A stretch of DNA of 53,900 nucleotides. It comes from a virus. This document shows positions 6,891 through 13,423 of the stretch, piece after piece. Within the stretch, counting starts at the first letter, position 1. Every line of letters begins with the position of its first letter. Below the pieces are notes generated by a model. It saw nothing but the letters and a program-made list of their open reading frames with translations, did no database searches and was not told the DNA's origin. A program made the position numbers and the translations under genes. The stretch is taken from positions 1 to 53,900 of IMG/VR virus record IMGVR_UViG_3300030107_003563. One strand, given 5' to 3'.

Positions 6891-7068
6891 AAGTAAGTCC
6901 TTTATAATTAAACCAACTAGTTATGTGAGAAAAGCCGTCTTTATCTACTTCACCGAATCTAGTGTCAGCAAGAGAGCAAATGGTATATGGTTTATAAGTA
7001 ATACCATTTAATTGGATTTTTTGTAGACCAGTGGTCATGCTTGGTTTTAAGAATTTAATTGTTTGCAT
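6877..7068 (-). CDS. Small unknown protein, 63 aa
   Basis: A 63-residue beta-rich protein (MQTIKFLKPSMTTGLQKIQL ... HITSWFNYKGLTYVAV). No family is recognised. It is the first gene after promoter-like motif C, whose GGATAATA box ends about 30 bases before the ATG, with an A-rich leader (AAACAAATAAAAATT) typical of Bacteroidota translation starts. Confidence 0.7.
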   Translation of the reverse strand: MQTIKFLKPSMTTGLQKIQLNGITYKPYTICSLADTRFGEVDKDGFSHITSWFNYKGLTYVAV

Positions 7069-7097
7069 AGTTATATAATTTTTATTTGTTTAACATT

Positions 7098-7130
7098 ATT
7101 ATTATCCATTAGTGTTCGTATTTAGTCTGT
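7098..7130 (-). promoter_or_regulatory. Promoter-like motif, copy C
   Basis: Minus strand: ACAGACTAAATACGA, eight bases, GGATAATAATAA. It has one change from consensus in the first box. It sits in the 65-base gap between the secreted 114-residue gene and the 63-residue gene, about 30 bases before the latter's ATG. Confidence 0.7.
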
Positions 7131-7133
7131 AAA

Positions 7134-7478
7134 TTAGTCCATTTCATCACAGTTCATACAGTCATACATCTCTGACCTTGTAGTTCTTTCATCTATTCTG
7201 TAACGAAACAAGTCTGCCACTAAATTGTCATTTTCTGACTTTAGAGCTAATAATTCTTTAACATAATATATACCATTTTGTTGAGTAATTCTACCATAAT
7301 ACATATCCATTCTAATAGCACTTATAATATCGTCTATTTTTATATCTATCATATGGAATTTTGATATATTATTCTTGTAATTCACATCATTTATTGAGTC
7401 AACACATATTTGATTACATTGACTATAACCTACTCCTGCAATTAACAGTGCTGCTACACTTAATTTAATTTTCTTCAT
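7134..7478 (-). CDS. Secreted protein of unknown function, 114 aa
   Basis: A signal peptide (MKKIKLSVAALLIAGVGYS, cleavage before QC) is followed by ~95 residues with an N-terminal CNQIC and a C-terminal CMNCDEMD, suggesting disulfides or metal binding in the periplasm. No domain is recognised. An exported protein in a phage early region could act on the cell envelope, for example in superinfection exclusion, but this is inference. It is preceded upstream by structured RNA island 2. Confidence 0.75.
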   Translation of the reverse strand: MKKIKLSVAALLIAGVGYSQCNQICVDSINDVNYKNNISKFHMIDIKIDDIISAIRMDMYYGRITQQNGIYYVKELLALKSENDNLVADLFRYRIDERTTRSEMYDCMNCDEMD

Positions 7479-7523
7479 TTAATTTGTTTTTATGTTTAGT
7501 TTTTCTGTTGTATTTTTTCTTAT

Positions 7524-7603
7524 TAACAAACGTCGAGGAGCCTGGTGGTCTCACACCTTGCTCGAGTTCTACTCGCCTTTTGACTCCTCGTTTCTGTTTG
7601 TTA
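7524..7603. ncRNA. Structured RNA island 2: three-stem element (strand unknown)
   Basis: A compact, almost fully paired element. The outer helix is TAACAAAC (7524-7531) with GTTTGTTA (7596-7603). The inner helix is CGAGGAG (7534-7540) with CTCCTCG (7584-7590). It encloses two hairpins, GGTG/CACC (7544-7557) and CGAGT/ACTCG (7563-7575). It is not followed by a T-run on the minus strand, so it is not an ordinary terminator for the 81-residue gene. It contains no coding frame. Three-way-junction form recalls small ribozymes or riboswitches, but no hammerhead core is present. Confidence 0.5.
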
Positions 7604-7613
7604 TTTAATTTCA

Positions 7614-7859
7614 TTAATCTAGTGATGGTTCTATTCCGTTTTTTTCATCTATTTCTATACAGTTTGCTATTGCGTTTGCTAATAAATCTTGTGATTCTTG
7701 ACTATTAAACCAATCTTCTTTCTCCCATACATAGTAAATCCAATCATTTGCTTCACTCGCTGTCTCAAAGTAATTGTCGTAAGTATTACCATAACTATCA
7801 GTTACTTTTGCATGATACCAAGTATTATTATCTTTTCTTGTTATACTAAAATCTCTCAT
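7614..7859 (-). CDS. Unknown acidic protein, 81 aa
   Basis: An 81-residue protein with a beta-rich N-terminal half (FSITRKDNNTWYHAKVTDSY) and an aromatic helix (ANDWIYYVWEKEDWFNS) before an acidic C-terminus. It resembles small phage early proteins of unknown function. The start lies two bases after the stop of the 37-residue frame upstream. No family is recognised. Confidence 0.7.
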   Translation of the reverse strand: MRDFSITRKDNNTWYHAKVTDSYGNTYDNYFETASEANDWIYYVWEKEDWFNSQESQDLLANAIANCIEIDEKNGIEPSLD

Positions 7860-7861
7860 AT

Positions 7862-7975
7862 TTACTTTATTGTTAAAGTTATTAATTCAAATTCATCATT
7901 AGTAATCAATCCACTCATCAAAGCTAAGTATTCTGTACTAATATCTCTACCTGTTATTTTATTTATTATAGTCAT
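7862..7975 (-). CDS. Small unknown protein, 37 aa
   Basis: A 37-codon frame beginning MTIINKITGRDISTEYLALM and ending FELITLTIK. Its stop is two bases before the 81-residue gene, the tight spacing seen between other genes of this operon. No family is recognised; being a real gene rests mainly on position and spacing. Confidence 0.5.
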   Translation of the reverse strand: MTIINKITGRDISTEYLALMSGLITNDEFELITLTIK

Positions 7976-8011
7976 AATTTCTATATTTTATTAGTTATAC
8001 ATTTTATTTAG

Positions 8012-8051
8012 TTGTAGTGTGAGAATCGAACTCACATTAACCATTACTACA
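8012..8051 (-). ncRNA. tRNA-like element: T-arm and acceptor-like stem without anticodon arm
   Basis: The minus strand carries a perfect T-arm, GTGAG-TTCGATT-CTCAC (8019-8035), with the invariant GTTCRAnnC pattern. It is followed by ACTACAA, where an acceptor strand would be. A partner TGTAGT lies only 11 bases before the T-arm (8046-8051), separated by AATGGTTAA, which resembles a D-loop. A second possible partner (GTGTAGT) lies near 8109-8115, but neither reading gives a standard cloverleaf with an anticodon arm. No CCA is encoded. An adjoining perfect 8-bp hairpin, ACTACACG/CGTGTAGT, spans 8109-8139. It may be a degenerate tRNA or a tRNA mimic. Confidence 0.45.
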
Positions 8052-8160
8052 TGTTACTCATTCGCATTTTTTATAACTCGCTAAACAAGTGGAACTACGA
8101 GTCTGCCCACTACACGCTAATCAGCACTTCACGTGTAGTTACTACTGGCAAGTTTTTATA

Positions 8161-8403
8161 CTACTCAGTAATTTGTAAGTCACGACAGAAAGCTGGTATT
8201 GCATTACTGTTTGTATATGACTTGTACTTTGCAAAACAATTCATTGCTTCAAATCTTTCTTTATGAGTATTATATACTTCATCATGATTATATGATACAT
8301 TTTCTTGTTTTTTGTTTACAAAAGTTATAATTGTATTTTTACCAATTAGACTTTTTCTAATTACAAATCTTTTAGTTGTTAAAGTGTTAGTTAATTTTGA
8401 CAT
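8161..8403 (-). CDS. Unknown protein, 80 aa
   Basis: An 80-residue basic protein (MSKLTNTLTTKRFVIRKSLI ... FCRDLQITE) with no recognised domain. It is the first gene of the minus-strand module, about 43 bases downstream of promoter-like motif D and ~180 downstream of motif E, so it may be among the first and most strongly expressed genes after infection. Confidence 0.7.
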   Translation of the reverse strand: MSKLTNTLTTKRFVIRKSLIGKNTIITFVNKKQENVSYNHDEVYNTHKERFEAMNCFAKYKSYTNSNAIPAFCRDLQITE

Positions 8404-8445
8404 AGTTAATTTATTTTAGTTATTATTAATTTATTTTGTTTACAT

Positions 8446-8479
8446 TTATATTATCCAATTTGTCTCGTATTTAGTTTGT
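8446..8479 (-). promoter_or_regulatory. Promoter-like motif, copy D
   Basis: Minus strand: ACAAACTAAATACGA, eight bases, GGATAATATAAATGTAAAC. It matches the consensus fully and is followed by the same ATGT-AAAC tail seen after copies C and E. It lies ~43 bases before the ATG at 8403. Confidence 0.78.
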
Positions 8480-8585
8480 AAAAGTATATTGTTTGTTTAT
8501 TATATAATTTACTATTGTATGTATTGCCGCGACTTTCTTATTGTATAATTTAATTTATTTAGTTGTTGTTATTTATTTGTTACAT

Positions 8586-8619
8586 ATATATTATCCAAAT
8601 GCTATCGTATTTAGTTTGT
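8586..8619 (-). promoter_or_regulatory. Promoter-like motif, copy E
   Basis: Minus strand: ACAAACTAAATACGA, eight bases, GGATAATATATATGTAAC. It is a full match and lies 140 bases upstream of copy D in the same direction, with no gene between them, so D and E look like tandem promoters for the leftward module. Confidence 0.75.
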
Positions 8620-8751
8620 AGAAAAAAGCTAAAATGTTTTAATACAAATGAATTTTGAATTATATAATATAAATAAAATAAATATAAAAAATATACAATT
8701 TTAAATGAAAAACGAAGGCGAGGCGGCAAAAATGAATTGAGTTTTAAGCTA

Positions 8752-8777
8752 GGGGGGCGGGGGCCTATAGGAGGGGG
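8752..8777 (+). other. G-rich tract, possible G-quadruplex
   Basis: GGGGGG-C-GGGGG-CCTATAGGA-GGGGG in otherwise AT-rich DNA. The runs of six, five, two and five G could form a two-layer quadruplex, or a three-layer one if the first run folds back. It sits in the divergent control region next to an AT-rich stretch. Confidence 0.5.
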
Positions 8778-8880
8778 CTACATTTTACCCCAATATATAC
8801 AATGTACCCTTTTATATGACATTAGCCTATTAATAATACCTAGTAACTAGCTAGTGTCACACTTTTAAATAAACGAGTAT

Positions 8881-8894
8881 ATAAGTAACTATAA
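8881..8894 (+). promoter_or_regulatory. Candidate late promoter element, copy 1 (diverged)
   Basis: ATAAGTAACTATAA lies five bases before the first late ATG. It resembles ATAAGTGACTATAG at 53003-53015 and GTGTGACTATAG at 38012-38023. The match is imperfect, so this copy is tentative. Confidence 0.3.
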
Positions 8895-8898
8895 TTAT

Positions 8899-9345
8899 AT
8901 GAACAAACTACTAATTACAATTCTACTATGCTTTAACTATGTTAGTGCTCAAACATTATGCGATTCTCTATCTTTTAGTATTGCCACAAGCTCAGCGCTT
9001 ACAGTTATAGGTACAAACATTTCTTCAGATAGTACCAACTTTATGTGGGGTGTTTGTGATAACAGTATGTGTTACTCTTCAAGTGGCGATACTGCATATT
9101 TCCTTTTAGTTAACCCACTCGACACGGTAAAAGTTTGCTATGACATATCTCCACAATGGTCGTGTACCGAGTGTTATTATGTTATGTTTAATGGTTTCAC
9201 GTGGCAATTGCTTAATACAATTACACATGTTAACGATTTAAAACCACAAGTAAATAATAGTAAAATATATGACTTATTAGGAAGAGAGTTAAAAAGTATA
9301 CCTAAAGGCAAGTTATATATTAGAAATGGCAAACTATATAAATAG
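8899..9345 (+). CDS. Secreted protein with type IX secretion C-terminal sorting domain
   Basis: A 148-residue protein. Residues 1-18 are a signal peptide (MNKLLITILLCFNYVSA, cleavage before QT). The middle is Ser/Thr- and Cys-rich (CDNSMCYSSSG; WSCTECYY), suggesting a disulfide-bonded beta domain. The last ~30 residues contain KIYDLLGRELKSI, then a G-x-LYI turn and GKLYK, which is the form of the Bacteroidota type IX (Por) secretion sorting domain. The known role of such domains is passage through the outer membrane to the surface or medium. It is the first gene of the late module. A phage protein built to use the host's own secretion system is unusual; its function is unknown. Confidence 0.8.
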   Translation: MNKLLITILLCFNYVSAQTLCDSLSFSIATSSALTVIGTNISSDSTNFMWGVCDNSMCYSSSGDTAYFLLVNPLDTVKVCYDISPQWSCTECYYVMFNGFTWQLLNTITHVNDLKPQVNNSKIYDLLGRELKSIPKGKLYIRNGKLYK

Positions 9346-9380
9346 TGTAAATTATAAATTAATTGTGTGATAATAGAGTT

Positions 9381-9647
9381 ATGAGTAAATTTAAACTAAA
9401 GGGGCCATCGCTTTATCCAAATATAATAAGATCTTCTTCTGGATATCGGATTAATTCCGATGCATACAATGAAAGTTGTTTAATTGTACCTGATAACAAA
9501 ATCAGCATGAAAGAAGAAAATGGCGATCCTTTAGAAAAAGGTAAGATAAAAGGTACTGGTTTAACAACTGGAACAACAATAATAATGGAACCTGGTAAAG
9601 AATACGAATTTCCTGGAGATGAGGAAGTATTAGAAGAACCAGTATAA
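9381..9647 (+). CDS. Small protein with KFKLKGPSLYP N-terminus, 88 aa
   Basis: An in-frame ATG lies at 9363, but the ATG at 9381 is preferred because it yields MSKFKLKGPSLYPN, a diverged form of the MAFKMKGSPMYRN leader seen on the genes that follow. The remaining ~75 residues are polar, with a short predicted beta section (TGTTIIMEPGKEYEFPG) and an acidic end. No domain is recognised. It is followed 13 bases later by the first canonical MAFKMKG gene. Confidence 0.65.
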   Translation: MSKFKLKGPSLYPNIIRSSSGYRINSDAYNESCLIVPDNKISMKEENGDPLEKGKIKGTGLTTGTTIIMEPGKEYEFPGDEEVLEEPV

Positions 9648-9660
9648 AAAAAATAGTAAT

Positions 9661-10029
9661 ATGGCATTTAAAATGAAAGGTTTTCCATTTGCAGGAAAAT
9701 CACCAATAAAAGATATAACAAGAAATCCTTCGTACCCAGGTTCTCATAATGAGGCTCATCAATTATTTGACGAAGGAAAAGGTCCAGATCCACACGCAGA
9801 AACTAAGCCTCTTAAACAAAAAGAAGAAAAAAGCTTTACAGACAACGAAGAATCTTACATGGATAAAGTTTACGCAGAAGTAAGTAAAATGATGGGAGAT
9901 AGTGGTGGCTATGATATTGGAGAAATAGTAGCTATGTCTGAAAAAGAAAGAATAGGTAATATAGACGGTTATGAATCAGGAGATTTTGCTAAAATGGTAG
10001 CAAAAGCTAAAAAGAAAGTTAAAAGATAA
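9661..10029 (+). CDS. MAFKMKG-leader protein, 122 aa
   Basis: The first canonical member of the MAFKMKG family: MAFKMKGFPFAGKSPIKD opens the protein, giving both the FKMKG and the (K)SP elements of the signature. The rest is charged and helical with a lysine-rich end (MVAKAKKKVKR). No domain, membrane segment or signal peptide is recognised. It probably belongs to the virion or its assembly, because the same leader appears on other late genes. Confidence 0.75.
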   Translation: MAFKMKGFPFAGKSPIKDITRNPSYPGSHNEAHQLFDEGKGPDPHAETKPLKQKEEKSFTDNEESYMDKVYAEVSKMMGDSGGYDIGEIVAMSEKERIGNIDGYESGDFAKMVAKAKKKVKR

Positions 10030-10035
10030 ATAAAC

Positions 10036-10293
10036 ATGGCGTTTAAGATGAAAGTACCTTTTCTTATCACCTATAAAATGAAAGGTGGCATCCTATGTGA
10101 TGCTCATGGTAAACCTGTTGGGCCCACAAATCCTAATAGGTGTAACCCATACGATCATCCTCCAGGTCCAGATAATCCATGTACTAAAAAAAATAAAGAT
10201 CCAAAATTAGCTGCAATAGGCGGTGAAACTAGTTGGCGAAATAAAGGAGGTCTTTTCGCGTATAAAAAGAAAAGATCTTGCGGTTGTAAATAA
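10036..10293 (+). CDS. MAFKMK-leader protein, Cys/Pro-rich, 85 aa
   Basis: The MAFKMK leader is followed by a second partial copy of the same string (TYKMKGG, residues 13-19). The middle is proline- and cysteine-rich (NPNRCNPYDHPPGPDNPC) and the C-terminus is KKRSCGCK. The cysteines could bind metal or cross-link. It starts six bases after the previous stop. No domain is recognised. Confidence 0.7.
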   Translation: MAFKMKVPFLITYKMKGGILCDAHGKPVGPTNPNRCNPYDHPPGPDNPCTKKNKDPKLAAIGGETSWRNKGGLFAYKKKRSCGCK

Positions 10294-10307
10294 AAAATAA
10301 ATAAACT

Positions 10308-10838
10308 ATGGCATTTAAAATGAAAGGATTCCCAATGCACAATACATCTGCATTGAAAAACTATAAAAACCCACAAGACTACAAAGTATTTAACATGGGT
10401 AATAAACCATCACCATTTGAGCAAACAGATGGTGATCTAAGAGAGTGGTTATTAGGTGAAAAGGGGTTTAGCCAAGAAGAAGCTGACCAAATGATTACAT
10501 CTGGAGCTTATACTACTTCTAATGAAGATTTCTTAGCGTGGTATAATAAAAGAGGAGAAACTCAAGATTTAGCAGAAGAACGTGTAGATGCCCCAGTAGA
10601 AGATCCTCCAGTAGAAGGTTCTGCAATGAACTATAAATCTCCAATGGCGAATAGAGTAACAAGTGATGTAACCAAACTACCAGTTAATCATGAACATAAG
10701 GATAAAGATGGTAACGTTATAGAAACTCATACTTATGCGCAACCTAAATATTATGAAGGCACCAAAAGGATCAGACCAGGAGGAGTTGATAAAGTGGGAA
10801 CAATAACACCAGCTCCAAAGATGAAAAAGAAAAAATAG
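10308..10838 (+). CDS. MAFKMKG-leader protein, 176 aa
   Basis: Begins MAFKMKGFPMHNTSALKNYK. An acidic helical middle section (EWLLGEKGFSQEEADQMI) is followed near residue 105 by AMNYKSPMANR, an internal SPM motif that recurs in the 904-residue virion-type protein. The end is basic (PAPKMKKKK). No enzyme motif is seen. Its position and leader suggest a virion or assembly role. Confidence 0.72.
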   Translation: MAFKMKGFPMHNTSALKNYKNPQDYKVFNMGNKPSPFEQTDGDLREWLLGEKGFSQEEADQMITSGAYTTSNEDFLAWYNKRGETQDLAEERVDAPVEDPPVEGSAMNYKSPMANRVTSDVTKLPVNHEHKDKDGNVIETHTYAQPKYYEGTKRIRPGGVDKVGTITPAPKMKKKK

Positions 10839-10849
10839 GGAAAGTCCCT
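10837..10849 (+). terminator. Small hairpin after the 176-residue gene
   Basis: AGGGA-AAG-TCCCT forms a 5-bp hairpin directly at the stop codon. It is not followed by a T-run, so it is a weak terminator candidate at best and may only be a transcript-end or stability element. Confidence 0.25.
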
Positions 10850-10884
10850 AAACCAAGTCAATATTAACCAAAAAAACCAAAAAA

Positions 10885-11178
10885 ATGACTTATTTATACT
10901 ACAAGACTAGTACATTAACTAGCAACACAAAACCAAATGAGAAAACTATTAACCAATGGGAGCATTTAGCCAGTAAGAAAAACTGGAGAATTACGCAATT
11001 ACCTAATGGATTTTACCAAACAGAGGTAAATGATCCAGAAAATGACAAAAATTGGCATGACGTAACGCGTAGAGAGACCATAGAAGGCGCAGAAGCTGCA
11101 ATTGACGGCAGTGTTGAACATTTCTCAAAGAAATTAGAGGCTACAAAAGGCCCAAAAGTAATAAAAACGTTCGAATAG
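10885..11178 (+). CDS. Unknown protein, 97 aa
   Basis: A 97-residue soluble protein beginning MTYLYYKTSTLTSNTKPNEK, with WEHLASKKNWRITQLPNGFY suggesting a small alpha/beta fold. It lacks the MAFKMKG leader. It lies 28 bases before the chaperonin gene and probably shares its transcript. No family is assigned. Confidence 0.7.
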   Translation: MTYLYYKTSTLTSNTKPNEKTINQWEHLASKKNWRITQLPNGFYQTEVNDPENDKNWHDVTRRETIEGAEAAIDGSVEHFSKKLEATKGPKVIKTFE

Positions 11179-11206
11179 AGCACAATTTAATTAAATTTAA
11201 TCAAAT

Positions 11207-12772
11207 ATGGAATACAATCAGCCTAGCGAGATTGTCAAAGATGTAAATTTTGGCGATATTGCTAAAAACAAAGTAATTGCTGGTGTAGAAAAGCTAGCAA
11301 AAGCAGTAAAATCAACCTTAGGAGCATCTGGAAAGTGCGTAATTTACGAAGACGCCAGAGGTCTCCCGGTCATAACAAAAGATGGAGTAACAGTAGCAGA
11401 ATCTGTAGTCTTATTTGACCCGGTTGAAAATATGGGTGCTACCCTTATTAAAGAAGCTGCAAGAAATACAGTAAGAGAAGCAGGTGACGGTACTACTACA
11501 GCTACCGTCCTTGCTGAATCTTTGATAAAAGAAGTTAGTAAGTGTAAAGCTAATACAAGAGAAATAAAAGACGGGATTAAATCTGGTCTTACAAAAGTAA
11601 ATGATTACCTTAATAAGATTTCTGTCAAGATCGAGGGCGATATGCTGAAATCTGTTAGTTCAATTAGTTGTAATAATGATGAAGAGCTAGGAAAGATTAT
11701 AGCAGAAGCTTATACTAAAGTAGGTAAAGATGGTGTGGTGTTAATGGAGGAGTCTCCAACAGAAGAAACGTATGTTGAAGTCGTAGATGGTGTACAGATA
11801 GACTCAGGACTCACATCTCCACATTTTGTTACCGATAAAGACAAGCAAATTTGTGAGCTTGATAATCCTTTAGTATTAATCGTTTCTTCAGAAATCCCAA
11901 ATATAAGAAGAATACAAAAAATATTAGAGTATGTTATTAAGAATAAGAGATCATTATTAATTGTAGCACCAGTTGACCAGCAAGTTAAAGCTGCTCTTCT
12001 TATGAATAAGGTAAAAGGTAACATTAAAGTTAACATCGTTGACTTACCAGGCTTTGGTCCTACTAAAGAAGATACAGTTGCTGATTTAGCATTCTTGGTT
12101 GGAGCTAAAGTAATTAATGAGCAATTAGGTGATGATCTTGATTTAATCGATATAGATTGTTTAGGTGAAGCATACACTTCTATAACTGACGATAAAAACA
12201 CTGTTCTTACTATAGATACTCCAGAAGATCAAATGGAGGAGAGAATTAAAAGTATTAAGAAAACTATAGATAAGTGGGATAAAAATCCATTTATACAAAA
12301 GAAACATAAAGAAAGATTAGCTATGCTATCTGGATCAGTAGGAATGGTAAAAGTAGGTGCTGATTCTAAAGTTGAACTTAAAGAAAAGAAAGATAGAATA
12401 GAAGATGCTATCTACGCCACAAAAGCAGCTTTGAAAGAAGGTATTGTACCAGGAGGAGGTGTAGCGCTATTAAACGCTTCTCAAAAAATTTCGACCGACT
12501 GCGTCGGTGAAGAGATACTTTCCAAGGCTATTCAAGCTCCTTTCTACACTGTATTAGAAAACGCGGGTATTACCTACCCAGATTACGATGGTGTAGATGG
12601 TGAAGGTGTTGATGTTGTTACTGGAGAAAAAGTTGATATGATTAAAGCTGGTATCATTGATCCAGTGCTTGTAACTAAGTCAGCATTAAAAAACGCTGTA
12701 AGTGTAGTTTCAACAATTATATCTGCAGATTGTGTAATTTCAAATATGAGAATGAATGAAAGCGATCAATAG
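11207..12772 (+). CDS. groEL: GroEL-type chaperonin (phage-encoded)
   Basis: A 521-residue group I chaperonin. ATP-binding signatures are TLGASGK near 37-43, VITKDGVTV near 55-63 and EAGDGTTTATVLA near 91-103, with the Asp94 position equal to GroEL Asp87. RIEDAIYATKAALKEGIVPGGG near 395-416 carries the catalytic Asp398 equivalent. The apical domain is present but diverged. The C-terminus ends NMRMNESDQ and lacks the flexible GGM tail of cellular GroEL. It should form a ring that folds phage proteins with the GroES-like partner, whose start overlaps this gene's end by 17 bases. Divergence and the phage context argue against a contaminating host gene. Confidence 0.95.
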   Translation: MEYNQPSEIVKDVNFGDIAKNKVIAGVEKLAKAVKSTLGASGKCVIYEDARGLPVITKDGVTVAESVVLFDPVENMGATLIKEAARNTVREAGDGTTTATVLAESLIKEVSKCKANTREIKDGIKSGLTKVNDYLNKISVKIEGDMLKSVSSISCNNDEELGKIIAEAYTKVGKDGVVLMEESPTEETYVEVVDGVQIDSGLTSPHFVTDKDKQICELDNPLVLIVSSEIPNIRRIQKILEYVIKNKRSLLIVAPVDQQVKAALLMNKVKGNIKVNIVDLPGFGPTKEDTVADLAFLVGAKVINEQLGDDLDLIDIDCLGEAYTSITDDKNTVLTIDTPEDQMEERIKSIKKTIDKWDKNPFIQKKHKERLAMLSGSVGMVKVGADSKVELKEKKDRIEDAIYATKAALKEGIVPGGGVALLNASQKISTDCVGEEILSKAIQAPFYTVLENAGITYPDYDGVDGEGVDVVTGEKVDMIKAGIIDPVLVTKSALKNAVSVVSTIISADCVISNMRMNESDQ

Positions 12773-13013
12773 ATATATAATAGTAGACAAGATAAAAACA
12801 GGGCCTAAAAAGGTTGCTGGTCTTATAATGACAGATGATACCGATGTTGACAATAGGTATTTAAAAGCAAAAATAATATCGTGTGGTAATTTAGTTGAAG
12901 GATTAAAAGATGGAGATACGATATATTACGATAAACATGCTGGACACGACATATCATGGAAAGATACTCTTTATAGAGTTATTCGTGATGGTGACGTTGT
13001 TCTAGTAGATTAA
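12756..13013 (+). CDS. groES: GroES-like co-chaperonin
   Basis: An 85-residue protein of GroES size and pattern: NRYIIVDKI (first strand), GPKKVAGLIMTDD in the mobile-loop position, then LKAKIISCGNL...GLKDGDTIYYDKHAG, the core strands of the barrel. It is shorter than typical cellular GroES (about 95 residues), like other phage co-chaperonins. The 17-base overlap with groEL in a groEL-groES order is the reverse of the usual bacterial groESL order. Transcription and translation should be coupled to groEL. Confidence 0.85.
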   Translation: MKAINRYIIVDKIKTGPKKVAGLIMTDDTDVDNRYLKAKIISCGNLVEGLKDGDTIYYDKHAGHDISWKDTLYRVIRDGDVVLVD

Positions 13014-13083
13014 GCCTAAACCACAACCCTTAAACCTTAAACTTAAAAACGAAAACAAATTATTAATTAAAAACAAAAAAATT

Positions 13084-13398
13084 ATGAACAGAAGTGATGA
13101 AGTTTATTGTTTTGCTCAGGTTGCAGATAACGACTCTTGTGGCTTTCCTTTATCTAGATTAAGATCTATAAACGGAGGGACAGGGGAACTTATTCTAGCT
13201 ATTGATGAGCCATCAGGAAACGTTGATGCTATTACACTAACAACTGGAGCAGATGAGCTTACTGCAGCAATGCAATTATGTAGAGCTTTAAGTGAAGCTA
13301 CTAGAAACACACAATCAAACGTTGTAGTATTAGCTAACTTAGCTGCTGCCACGGTAACTGTTATTCCAGAAATTACTGGTTGCAGTACTATAGCCTAA
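13084..13398 (+). CDS. Small beta-rich unknown protein, 104 aa (paralogue of next gene)
   Basis: A 104-residue protein with PLSRLRSINGGTGELILAID, an ITLTTGADELTAAMQLCRAL helix and a C-terminal hydrophobic strand-rich part. Order and spacing of elements match those of the next gene (PVSKMKGMEGKDGTVDISFD, then TINTSDEFQAMQDIAEAI), so the two look like diverged tandem paralogues. Small beta-helix proteins of this type are often virion components. No family is recognised. A 70-base A-rich leader precedes it. Confidence 0.72.
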   Translation: MNRSDEVYCFAQVADNDSCGFPLSRLRSINGGTGELILAIDEPSGNVDAITLTTGADELTAAMQLCRALSEATRNTQSNVVVLANLAAATVTVIPEITGCSTIA

Positions 13399-13423
13399 TT
13401 ATTAACATTATAAAATAAAAAAA

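Larger units (their letters stand above)
8404..8898. other. Divergent non-coding region between early and late modules
   Basis: About 495 bases without a supported gene. From left: an AT-rich leader, motifs D and E in tandem facing left, a very AT-rich stretch (about 8640-8710), the short GC block GGCGAGGCGGC near 8718, a G-rich tract (8752-8777), and then sequence leading to the late gene at 8899. This includes the palindrome ACTAGCTAGT (8846-8855). An AT-rich stretch next to a G-tract in a divergent promoter region would suit a replication origin, but no iterons or initiator boxes were found. Confidence 0.6.

Noticed and set aside
7524-7603. Structured element 2 as a hammerhead ribozyme.
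   Set aside because: The CUGAUGA and GAAA core strings are absent from both strands of the junction.
7484-7994. Open frames on the plus strand (7484-7708 and 7698-7994).
   Set aside because: They lie opposite well-supported minus-strand genes and structured RNA, with hydrophobic shadow-type composition and no start context.
8012-8120. A complete standard tRNA gene using the T-arm at 8019-8035.
   Set aside because: No placement gives matching 7-bp acceptor, D-arm and anticodon arm at normal spacing; only the T-arm and a 6-bp acceptor-like helix hold.
8051-8266. A 71-codon plus-strand frame.
   Set aside because: It covers the tRNA-like element and the C-terminal end of the 80-residue minus gene; composition is that of a shadow frame.
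2684-8832. A 15-base string GACATTAGCCTATTA present at about 2684 and about 8818.
   Set aside because: In an AT-rich 54-kb sequence one 15-base coincidence is expected by chance, and the two copies share no wider context.
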